DNA of 64,000 bases from positions 2,843,501-2,907,500 of the forward strand of contig NZ_FMHT01000003.1 of assembly GCF_900091585.1 (NCBI RefSeq), written 5' to 3'. A program made the translations under genes and the position numbers. This document shows positions 8,756-15,301 of the stretch, piece by piece. The notes beneath the pieces were generated by a model that saw only the letters and a program-made list of their open reading frames with translations, was not told where the DNA came from and made no database searches. Source of the DNA: Micromonospora nigra (GTDB lineage Bacteria > Actinomycetota > Actinomycetes > Mycobacteriales > Micromonosporaceae). Position 1 is the first letter of the stretch. Every line of letters starts with the position of its first letter.

Positions 8756-8814
8756 GCGATCATGAGGTTGACGGCGCGTACGGCGATGCCGGCGTCCGCC
8801 AACCTCATGATCGC
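8756..8814. terminator. Inverted repeat with GATCATGAGGT core, likely terminator
   Basis: Arms of 19 bp (gcgatcatgaggttgacgg and its complement, one mismatch) flank a 21-nt loop between the convergent methyltransferase and PEBP genes. The core GATCATGARGT is shared with the inverted repeat at 47703-47767, suggesting a dispersed repeat family also serving as terminators. Confidence 0.7.
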
Positions 8815-8820
8815 CGCAGG

Positions 8821-9354
8821 TCATTCCTTCACGTGGAACGTGGGTCGGACCACCGCGCGGGCCAGGGTGTGGAAGGCAAGATTGAAGCCCACGTAGGCCG
8901 GGGTGGCGTCCGGGGTGACGTCGAGGCGGTCGACGTCCAGGGCGTGCACCGCGAAGACGTAACGATGAGGACGGTCACCGGCCGGCGGTGCGGCGCCACC
9001 GTAGCCCTGCTCGCCGTAGTCGTTGCGCACGGTGAACCCGACCCGCAGGTCGTCGGCCGACACGCCGCGCGGCAACTCCGTCACGTCCACCGGCAGGTTC
9101 ACCAGCACCCAGTGCCAGAACCCGCTGCCGGTGGGCGCGTCCGGGTCGAAGCAGGTCACGACGAAGCCCTTCGTCTCCGCGGGGAAGCCCGACCAGGCCA
9201 GGTGCGGGGAGACGTTGTCGCCACCGACGCTGCCGTGCGCGTACGCGGCGTCCATCGGCTCGCCGTTCTGCACGTCGTCGCTGGTGAGCGTGAACGAGGA
9301 GACGGTCGGCAGCAGCTCGTACGGGTCCGGGGCGATCGGTCGTTCCAAGGTCAT
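8821..9354 (-). CDS. YbhB/YbcL family Raf kinase inhibitor-like (PEBP) protein
   Basis: 177 aa, the usual family length. PEBP hallmarks are present: the ligand-site segment CFDPDAPTGSGFWHWVLVNLP and the HRYVFAVHALD strand with its conserved His. The fold binds small anionic or phosphorylated ligands; the bacterial role is not settled. ATG start, single-gene transcript, convergent with the methyltransferase. The 5' side faces the tRNA-derived repeat that opens the small island. Confidence 0.92.
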   Translation of the reverse strand: MTLERPIAPDPYELLPTVSSFTLTSDDVQNGEPMDAAYAHGSVGGDNVSPHLAWSGFPAETKGFVVTCFDPDAPTGSGFWHWVLVNLPVDVTELPRGVSADDLRVGFTVRNDYGEQGYGGAAPPAGDRPHRYVFAVHALDVDRLDVTPDATPAYVGFNLAFHTLARAVVRPTFHVKE

Positions 9355-9448
9355 CGCGACAGGTCCTTCCGGTGAGAGTGGGCGTTCTGCGCCCCTTCAT
9401 ACCCCGTCGGACCGCCACTCGGACACCGAAGCGCCCGAGGCGCTGGTC

Positions 9449-9483
9449 GAAGGCGGAGGGTGTGGGATTAGAACCCACGAGGA
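9449..9483 (-). repeat. Partial duplicate of tRNA-Ser 3' end, candidate attachment site
   Basis: The 32 bp at 9449-9480 are identical, except one base in the T-loop, to 10867-10898, which is the 3' end of the tRNA-Ser gene plus five flanking bases. Only the T-arm and acceptor 3' strand are copied; the sequence beyond (9484-9535) does not fold as a tRNA. Integrases often leave such a duplicated tRNA end, so this is a likely outer att site of the 9.45-10.9 kb insertion. Confidence 0.75.
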
Positions 9484-9580
9484 TCTGACAGCCTCGCGGT
9501 TCTCCGGGCCGTGAAGCTCGGAGGGTGACTTGCCGCTCAACCGGTTTGTGTTTTTGGCGTTTGTAGCGCATGCTCGCACT

Positions 9581-10087
9581 ATGGCGACGATGAGCGGAGA
9601 CCTTCTGACGACCGGTCAGGCCGCAAGGCTCCTGGGATCGTCGCGCCAGCAGGTGGTCAACCTTTGCGAGCGTGGAGAGCTGCCGTTCGTGAAGGTCGGC
9701 AAGCACCGGAGGATCGAGCGGACCGATGTCGAGTCGCTGCTGCGTCCCAGGCCGGAGCTGACTCGTGATCAACTCAAGTCGCTGTGGCTGCACCAGGCGG
9801 TGGCAGGCAGGCTCGTCACCGACCCGGACGAGGTGCTGGGCAAGGCGAGGCAGAATCTCGATCGGCTCCTGCGGCAGCACCGGGAAACCATGACCGAGGT
9901 CTGGCTGAAGCGCTGGCAGGACACGATCGACGAGGGAATCGGCGCCGTCCTGAGGATGCTGACATCGGAAGATCCGGAGGCTGTGGAGCTACGACAGAAC
10001 TCGCCCTTCGCTGGGGTCCTGTCCCAGTCACAGCGCAAGAAGGTCCTTGACTCGTTCATCCGTAGCGGCTGGGAACGAGCGGCGTGA
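9581..10087 (+). CDS. Excisionase-type (MerR-like) HTH protein, possible antitoxin
   Basis: 168 aa from the ATG at 9581 (another in-frame ATG three codons on). Residues about 8-52 form an HTH_17/excisionase-like winged helix (LTTGQAARLLGSSRQQVVNLCERGELPFVKVGKHRR). The remaining 110 residues are helical and charged and are not recognised. The gene ends in a 4-bp GTGA overlap with the downstream nucleotidyltransferase gene, so the two are translationally coupled. In context it could be the DNA-binding antitoxin of a two-gene module or the Xis of the island; no integrase gene remains. GC content is somewhat lower than in neighbours. Confidence 0.75.
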   Translation: MATMSGDLLTTGQAARLLGSSRQQVVNLCERGELPFVKVGKHRRIERTDVESLLRPRPELTRDQLKSLWLHQAVAGRLVTDPDEVLGKARQNLDRLLRQHRETMTEVWLKRWQDTIDEGIGAVLRMLTSEDPEAVELRQNSPFAGVLSQSQRKKVLDSFIRSGWERAA

Positions 10088-10626
10088 GACGCGAGCAACT
10101 GGAACACGTCCTGCGATCCGCTTGCCAGGTCGTCGGAGACCCGGACGTCCTTGTCATCGGCAGCCAGTCGGTGCTGGGCTCGATCCCGGAGAGCAGGCTT
10201 CCGCTGGAAGCCACCGCCTCGATGGAGGTCGACGTGGCATTCTTCAACGACCCGAACGACCGGAAGGCCGATCAGGTCGATGGTGCGATCGGTGAGTTCT
10301 CGCCGTTTCACGAGATGAATGGCTACTACGCCCAGGGTGTGAGCGTGTCGACCGCGGTACTACCCGAGGGGTGGCGGGATCGTTTGGTTCTGGTGGAGTC
10401 CCAGAGCACCCAACCAGGTCGCGGCTACACGCTCGAACCACACGACTGTGTCGTGTCCAAGCTGGTGGCCGCCAGAGAGAAGGACCACGCCTTCGCCGAC
10501 GCGCTCATCCGAGCCGGACTCGTCGACCCGGCAACAGTCGCCGAGCGGATCGAGATGGTCGACGTCCATCCCCTGGTGCTGAAACGCCTCAGGGACTGGA
10601 TCGCCAGATACCTGCCGGCGACCTGA
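10084..10626 (+). CDS. DUF6036-like nucleotidyltransferase, possible toxin
   Basis: 180 aa, GTG start overlapping the HTH gene. It resembles minimal nucleotidyltransferases: a GSQS motif at 26-29 takes the place of the usual Gly-Gly/Ser, and the acidic pair E48/D50 (SMEVDVAFF) fits the metal-binding strand. The later segment LEPHDCVVSKLVAAREKDHAFADALI is typical of DUF6036/AbiEii-type proteins. Family members often sit in HTH + nucleotidyltransferase pairs; some relatives act as toxins by modifying tRNA ends. Activity here is inferred from motifs only. Confidence 0.72.
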   Translation: MRREQLEHVLRSACQVVGDPDVLVIGSQSVLGSIPESRLPLEATASMEVDVAFFNDPNDRKADQVDGAIGEFSPFHEMNGYYAQGVSVSTAVLPEGWRDRLVLVESQSTQPGRGYTLEPHDCVVSKLVAAREKDHAFADALIRAGLVDPATVAERIEMVDVHPLVLKRLRDWIARYLPAT

Positions 10627-10866
10627 CGGGCAGCCGGGCACAGCGTGCCCGTGCTGCTCAAGGTCCGCGCCTCGTGCATCGACGGACAGGACGAGGCAGC
10701 GTTGGACACCGACGACCAGGCCGACAACGCCGGATGACGCCGACACGGATGCGACACGACCCGTGAGACACGACGACACCGGGCGAGACGAAGTGAGGTC
10801 GATTCGCGAACTGTTGAACGTCCCCTGACCGGCTCGCGCGCTGGTCAGCGGCGTTTCTGCTGCCCA
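10627..10866. other. Intergenic end of tRNA-bounded island
   Basis: 240 bp with no convincing gene in either direction. A short inverted repeat gggcac/gtgccc lies just after the nucleotidyltransferase stop and could end its transcript. No integrase remnant is recognisable. Confidence 0.5.
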
Positions 10867-10871
10867 GAAGG

Positions 10872-10958
10872 CGGAGGGTGTGGGATTCGAACCCACGAAG
10901 ACATCGCTGCCTTACCGGTTTTCAAGACCAGCGCCATCGGCCACTAGGCGAACCCTCC
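10872..10958 (-). tRNA. tRNA-Ser (TGA anticodon)
   Basis: The minus strand folds as a class II tRNA. The 7-bp acceptor stem GGAGGGT pairs with ACCCTCC, with discriminator G. The anticodon loop reads CTTGAAA with anticodon TGA, then a long variable arm typical of serine tRNA, then T-arm GTGGG-TTCGAAT-CCCAC. Only CC of the CCA end is encoded, so CCA completion is needed. Its 3' end is the attachment site of the adjacent island. Confidence 0.95.
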
Positions 10959-11177
10959 CGGACCACGCGCCCGATGACGCGCGACCGTGCCCCAGTCTGC
11001 CATGCCGGGCCGCCGAGAGCGCGGTCGAGCCACCCGCTCGGTCCCGTCCACGGGACGGCCGTGCCGGCCGACTGCTCCCCTGACCTGGGCCACCGGCACC
11101 AGCGACAGTCCACAGTGGCAGGTGGAGGATTGGCGGGTGCGCCGCGTCACCTCCGGTGGATGGGGTATGACTGAGCC

Positions 11178-12155
11178 ATGCACGCGATCACGATTCCCGA
11201 GCCCGGCGGACCCGACGCACTGGTCTGGGCCGAGGTGCCCGACCCGGAGCCCGCGTCGGGCGAGGTGGTCGTCGCCGTGCGGGCCACTGCGATCAACCGC
11301 GCCGACCTGCTGCAACGTCAAGGGCACTACCCGCCGCCGCCGGGCGCGCCCGCGTACCCGGGGCTGGAGTGCTCGGGAGTGGTGAGCGCGACCGGTCCCG
11401 GGGTGACCGGCTGGCAGGTGGGTGACGAGGTCTGCGCGCTGCTGGCCGGTGGCGGTTACGCGGAGCGGGTGGCCGTGCCCGCCGGCCAACTGCTGCCGGT
11501 GCCGGCGGGCGTCGACGTGGTCGACGCCGCCGCGCTGCCGGAGGTCGCCTGCACGGTCTGGTCGAACGTGGTCCAGCTCGCCGGCCTGCGCGAGGGCGAG
11601 ACGCTGCTGGTGCACGGCGGCGGCAGCGGGATCGGCACCTTCGCGATCCAGCTCGGCGCGGCACTCGGCGCGACCGTGCTGGCCACCGCGCGGGCCGCCA
11701 AGCACGATCGGCTCCGCGAGCTGGGCGCCGGGCACCTGATCGACTACACGGAGCAGGATTTCGTGGCGGAGGTGCACCGGGTCACCGACGGCCGGGGCGC
11801 GGACGTCGTACTCGACATCATGGGCGCGTCGTACCTGGGGCGGAACGTGACGGCGCTGGCCACCGGCGGTCGCCTGGTGGTGATCGGAATGCAGGGGGGT
11901 CGCAGGGGCGAGCTGGACCTGGGCGCGCTGTTGGCCAAGCGGGGCACGATCGCGGCGACGGCCCTGCGGTCCCGCCCGACCGCGCAGAAGGCGGAGATCG
12001 TACGTGGGGTACGCGACGAGGTGTGGCCCCTGGTCGAGGCGGGTCGGGTGCGCCCGGTGGTCGACCGGCGACTGCCCATCACGCAGGCCGCCGAGGCGCA
12101 CCGAATGGTCGGGGCCAACGAGCACGTCGGCAAGGTGCTGCTCACCGTCAGCTGA
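11178..12155 (+). CDS. NAD(P)H-quinone oxidoreductase, PIG3/zeta-crystallin type
   Basis: 325 aa zinc-free medium-chain dehydrogenase. The N-terminal half has the quinone reductase signature (INRADLLQRQGHYPPPPG); the Rossmann fold has VHGGGSGIGTFAIQLG for NADPH binding. The family reduces quinones, some by one electron, and takes part in oxidative stress handling. ATG start. It lies convergent to soxR about 70 bp away, which fits a redox-stress neighbourhood, although no SoxR box is seen in front of it. Confidence 0.92.
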   Translation: MHAITIPEPGGPDALVWAEVPDPEPASGEVVVAVRATAINRADLLQRQGHYPPPPGAPAYPGLECSGVVSATGPGVTGWQVGDEVCALLAGGGYAERVAVPAGQLLPVPAGVDVVDAAALPEVACTVWSNVVQLAGLREGETLLVHGGGSGIGTFAIQLGAALGATVLATARAAKHDRLRELGAGHLIDYTEQDFVAEVHRVTDGRGADVVLDIMGASYLGRNVTALATGGRLVVIGMQGGRRGELDLGALLAKRGTIAATALRSRPTAQKAEIVRGVRDEVWPLVEAGRVRPVVDRRLPITQAAEAHRMVGANEHVGKVLLTVS

Positions 12156-12227
12156 GGCCGCACCCCGCACGGGGGTCGGCGGCGCACCGGCCACGGCGAC
12201 GCGACGGCCCCGGCAGCCCTGATCCGG

Positions 12228-12674
12228 TCACTGTGCTGGCCCGGGGAGGGTGAGCCGGGCCCCGGGGCCCTCGGTGGCCAGGGAGTCGTCCGGATTGGCG
12301 AGGGTGCAGCGCCGCAACGACAGGCAACCGCAGCCGATGCAGCCGTCGAGGTCGTCGCGGAGCCGGCCGAGCAGGCGGATCTTCTCGTCCAGCCGCTCCC
12401 GCCAGGCGGTGGAGAGTCGCGTCCACTCCTCGGCGGTCGGGCTGCGTGAGGTGGGCAGCGAGTCGAGGGCCTCGCGGATGTCGTCCAGCGAGATGCCGAC
12501 CTGCTGGGAGATCCGGATGAAGGCGACCCGACGCAGCTCACTGCGGGCGTAGCGGCGCTGGTTGCCGCCGGTGCGTTCGGCGTGGATCAGTCCGAGCTGT
12601 TCGTAGTAGCGCAGTGCGGAGGCCGTCACCCCGCTGCGGTCGGACAACTGGCCGATCGTCAGTGAATCCTGCAT
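12228..12674 (-). CDS. soxR: Redox-sensitive transcriptional activator SoxR
   Basis: 148 aa MerR-family regulator. The HTH is at the N-terminus (LTIGQLSDRSGVTASALRYYEQLGLI), followed by a dimerisation coiled coil and the SoxR [2Fe-2S] cysteines C-x2-C-x-C-x5-C at 112, 115, 117 and 123. In actinomycetes SoxR responds to redox-active metabolites such as endogenous pigments. The ATG at 12674 is chosen; a GTG one codon earlier is possible. It diverges from the transketolase genes across a perfect SoxR-type dyad, so it probably controls itself and them. Confidence 0.94.
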   Translation of the reverse strand: MQDSLTIGQLSDRSGVTASALRYYEQLGLIHAERTGGNQRRYARSELRRVAFIRISQQVGISLDDIREALDSLPTSRSPTAEEWTRLSTAWRERLDEKIRLLGRLRDDLDGCIGCGCLSLRRCTLANPDDSLATEGPGARLTLPGPAQ

Positions 12675-12688
12675 CACACCTGCCTTGA

Positions 12689-12706
12689 GTTAAAGTTGAC
12701 TTTAAC
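12689..12706. promoter_or_regulatory. SoxR operator in divergent promoter
   Basis: GTTAAAGTTGACTTTAAC is a perfect 8-bp inverted repeat with a 2-bp centre, as in MerR/SoxR operators. On the plus strand it lies in the spacer between a TTGAGT -35 (12685-12690) and a -10-like caggct around 12710-12715, a stretched ~19-bp spacer typical of SoxR-activated promoters. It sits just upstream of the transketolase start and soxR. Confidence 0.82.
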
Positions 12707-12721
12707 TTGCAGGCTAGTGGC

Positions 12722-13461
12722 ATGACCACACTCGCCACCACCGCCAGGACCGCCGAGGCCGCCGCCCCGCTCGACGGCCGCCACCCCGGTACGTCCCTCG
12801 CCGTCGACCCCCTGCTGGAGCGGGTCGGGCCGGCCGGGAGTTCGGGGCCAACGTCTACTCCACGGTCGACGTGCTCCGGGTGCTCTACGACCGCGTCCTG
12901 CGCGTCACCCCCGCCGGAGTCGACGACCCCGACCGCGACCGGTTCCTGCTGTCCAAGGGCCACGCCGTTGCCGGGTACTACGCCGTGCTCGCCGCGAAGG
13001 GCTTCTTCCCACCCGACTGGCTCGACGACCAGGGCGGGCCCGACAGCCGGCTCGGCGACCACCCCGACCGGACACTCGTGCCCGGCGTGGAGATCGGCTC
13101 CGGCTCGCTGGGGCACGGCCTCGGGCTGGGCGTCGGCACGGCCCTCGGCCTCCGCGCCCAGGGCCTGCTCGAACCCCGGGTGTACGTGCTGCTCGGCGAC
13201 GCCGAACTGGACGAGGGATCCAACCACGAGGCCATCGCGTACGCGGGGGCGACCGGCCTGGCCAACCTGACCGCCATCGTGGTCGACAACTCGTCCGCCA
13301 CCCATGGCTGGCCCGGCGGGGCGGACAGCCGGTTCACGGTCAACGGATGGACCTCCGCCACCGTCGACGGCCGCGACCACGCCGCCCTGCACACCGCACT
13401 GACCGGGCACGACAACCACCGGCCGCACGTCGTCGTCGCGGTCGTCGACGGCGGGGAGTGA
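12722..13461 (+). pseudogene. Transketolase N-terminal subunit, frameshifted
   Basis: A split-type transketolase alpha subunit that binds thiamine diphosphate; visible motifs are SKGHAVAGYYAVLAAKGF, GSLGHGLGLGVG and GDAELDEGSNHEA. The ATG at 12722 opens a frame coding a plausible N-terminus (to LLERV near 12826), but the conserved continuation GREFGANVYSTVDVLRVLY is read only in the -1 frame from about 12820-12840. One base appears missing relative to an intact gene. From there the frame is open to 13461. Either a real frameshift, a base-calling error, or translation from GTG 12871, which would lose the first 50 residues. It overlaps the next gene by GTGA. Confidence 0.75.
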
Positions 13462-14354
13462 CCGTGCGAGACGCCTTCGTCGACACCACCACCGACCTGC
13501 TGGCCGAGGACCCGCGCACCGCGCTGGTGCTCGCCGACATCTCCGCCGACGCCTTCGCCCCCGCCGCCGTACGGCACCCCGACCGGGTGCTCAACGTCGG
13601 CATCCGGGAACAGCTGATGGTCGGAGTGGCCGGCGGGCTGGCCCTGACCGGGCTGCGCCCGATCGTGCACAGCTACGCCCCGTTCCTGGTCGAGCGGGCG
13701 TACGAGCAGATCAAGCTCGACCTCGACCACCAGGCGGTCGGGGCGGTGCTGGTCGGCATCGGCGCGTCGTACGACCGGGCCGCCGCGGGACGCACCCACC
13801 TCGCCCCGGCCGACGTCGCCCTGATCGACACCCTGTCCGGCTGGACCGTGCACGTGCCGGGGCACCCGGCCGAGGTGCCCGACCTGCTGCGCGCCGCCGT
13901 GGCCGTCGACTCGTCGGCGTACCTGCGGCTGTCGACGCTGCACAACGCGCGGCCGTACGGCGGCGACGGCACGCTGCGGGTGCTCCGCGACGCCGGACCG
14001 GGCGCACCTCTGCTGGTCGCGGTCGGCCCGACGCTGGACGCGGCTCTCGCGGCGGTGGCCGACCTGCCGGTGACCGTGGCGTACACCCACCGACCCCGGC
14101 CGTTCGACACCGCCGGCCTGCGGGCGCTCGCCGGCACCGAGGTGATCCTGGTGGAGCCGTACCTGGCGGGGACGTCCGCCCGGGTGGTCGGGGCGGCGCT
14201 GGCCGACCGGTCGCACCGACTGTTGGCGCTGGGCGTCGGTCGGGAGGAGCTACGCCGCTACGGCTCCGCCGATGACCACACGCGCTGGCACGGGCTGGAT
14301 CCGGCGGGGCTGCGTCGATCGGTGTCGGCGTTCCTGGCCCCGGTGCCCGTCTGA
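13458..14354 (+). CDS. Transketolase C-terminal subunit
   Basis: 298 aa. It corresponds to the pyrimidine-binding and C-terminal domains of transketolase: the catalytic Glu is in NVGIREQLMVGVAGGLAL, and HSYAPFLVERAYEQIKLD and the Cys-less C-terminal domain follow. It pairs with the upstream subunit to move two-carbon ketol units in the pentose phosphate pathway or a secondary pathway; split transketolases often occur in biosynthetic clusters. The GTG at 13458 overlaps the upstream stop; GTG 13464 is an alternative. It probably shares the SoxR-controlled promoter. Confidence 0.88.
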   Translation: MTVRDAFVDTTTDLLAEDPRTALVLADISADAFAPAAVRHPDRVLNVGIREQLMVGVAGGLALTGLRPIVHSYAPFLVERAYEQIKLDLDHQAVGAVLVGIGASYDRAAAGRTHLAPADVALIDTLSGWTVHVPGHPAEVPDLLRAAVAVDSSAYLRLSTLHNARPYGGDGTLRVLRDAGPGAPLLVAVGPTLDAALAAVADLPVTVAYTHRPRPFDTAGLRALAGTEVILVEPYLAGTSARVVGAALADRSHRLLALGVGREELRRYGSADDHTRWHGLDPAGLRRSVSAFLAPVPV

Positions 14355-14469
14355 CCCGCTCAGCGAGCCGAAGACCGGGCACCCCTGACCCGCCGGGGGC
14401 CAGCACCCCTGACCTGCCGGCCCGGCACCACCGACCCGCCGGGCCGGAGGGTCGGGCGCCCTGGTGGGG

Positions 14470-15177
14470 TCAGCGGGGCGGGTTGCCTACGGGACGGCGG
14501 CGAGCGCGCTCGCGGCCCAGGATCCACAGCGCCTCGACGCCGTCCTTCCAGGTGATCTTCTTGCCCTCCTCGCGGCCCCGGGCGCGGTAGCTGATCGGCA
14601 CCTCGTAGGGCCGGATCCGGCGGCGCAGCAGCTTGCCGGTCACCTCGGCCTCCATGCCGAACCCGCGGGAGCGGATGTCGAGGGAGCGGTAGAGCGCGAC
14701 CGGCATCAGCTTGAAGCAGGTCTCCAGGTCACCGATGTAGGAGTTGAACAGCACGTTCGCTGCCATCGTGACGCCCTTGTTGCCGATCACATACCAGAAG
14801 CTGTACGCGCTGTGGCTGCCGAAGGTGCGGTTGCCGTAGACGACGTCGGCGCGCCCGTCGAGCACCGGGGCGAGCAGCTTGGGGATGTCCTGCGGGTCGT
14901 ACTCCAGGTCGGCGTCCAGAATCACCATGTACTCGCCCTGGGCACTGGCGACCGCCGTCTTGATCGCCGCGCCCTTGCCGGCGTTGCGCTGGTGGGTGAC
15001 CACCCGCAGTCGGGCGTCGTCGGCCCGGCCGAGGATCTCGCCGGTGCCGTCCCGGCTGCCGTCGTCGACGACGACGAGCTCGATCTCGCACGGGTATTCG
15101 ACCGCCAGGGCCTGCTTGAGGGCATCCGCGATGAGTTCTTCCTCGTTGTAGACCGGCATGAGGATCGACAGCTTCAC
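14470..15177 (-). CDS. Glycosyltransferase family 2 (dolichol-phosphate mannose synthase-like)
   Basis: 235 aa GT-A enzyme. Motifs are KLSILMPVYNEEELI, VVVDDGSRDGT and the metal-binding DADLEYDPQDI; the absence of membrane helices fits a cytoplasmic, membrane-face enzyme. Such proteins load polyprenyl phosphate with a sugar for GT-C enzymes, and the divergent next gene is a GT-C type protein. The GTG at 15177 is preferred because ggag lies 6 nt upstream; a GTG at 15189 is also open. Confidence 0.9.
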   Translation of the reverse strand: MKLSILMPVYNEEELIADALKQALAVEYPCEIELVVVDDGSRDGTGEILGRADDARLRVVTHQRNAGKGAAIKTAVASAQGEYMVILDADLEYDPQDIPKLLAPVLDGRADVVYGNRTFGSHSAYSFWYVIGNKGVTMAANVLFNSYIGDLETCFKLMPVALYRSLDIRSRGFGMEAEVTGKLLRRRIRPYEVPISYRARGREEGKKITWKDGVEALWILGRERARRRPVGNPPR

Positions 15178-15301
15178 GGGAATCTCCACGGTGGCGGTGA
15201 CACGTCGTCCCTAGCCTAGCCTGGCAGCTCAGCCAAGCGGTGCCGGCCGCCGACGGAGATCGATGACACGGCTGTCAGGTTGATGGTGTTTACTTCCGGC
15301 C

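Noticed and set aside
12820..12840. Programmed ribosomal frameshift in the transketolase gene
   Set aside because: No slippery heptamer or downstream structure typical of -1 frameshifting; a base deletion is simpler.
15205..15226. Second IdeR box upstream of the GT2 gene (tagcctagcct)
   Set aside because: One half-site fits, but the other does not; more likely part of a -10 region.
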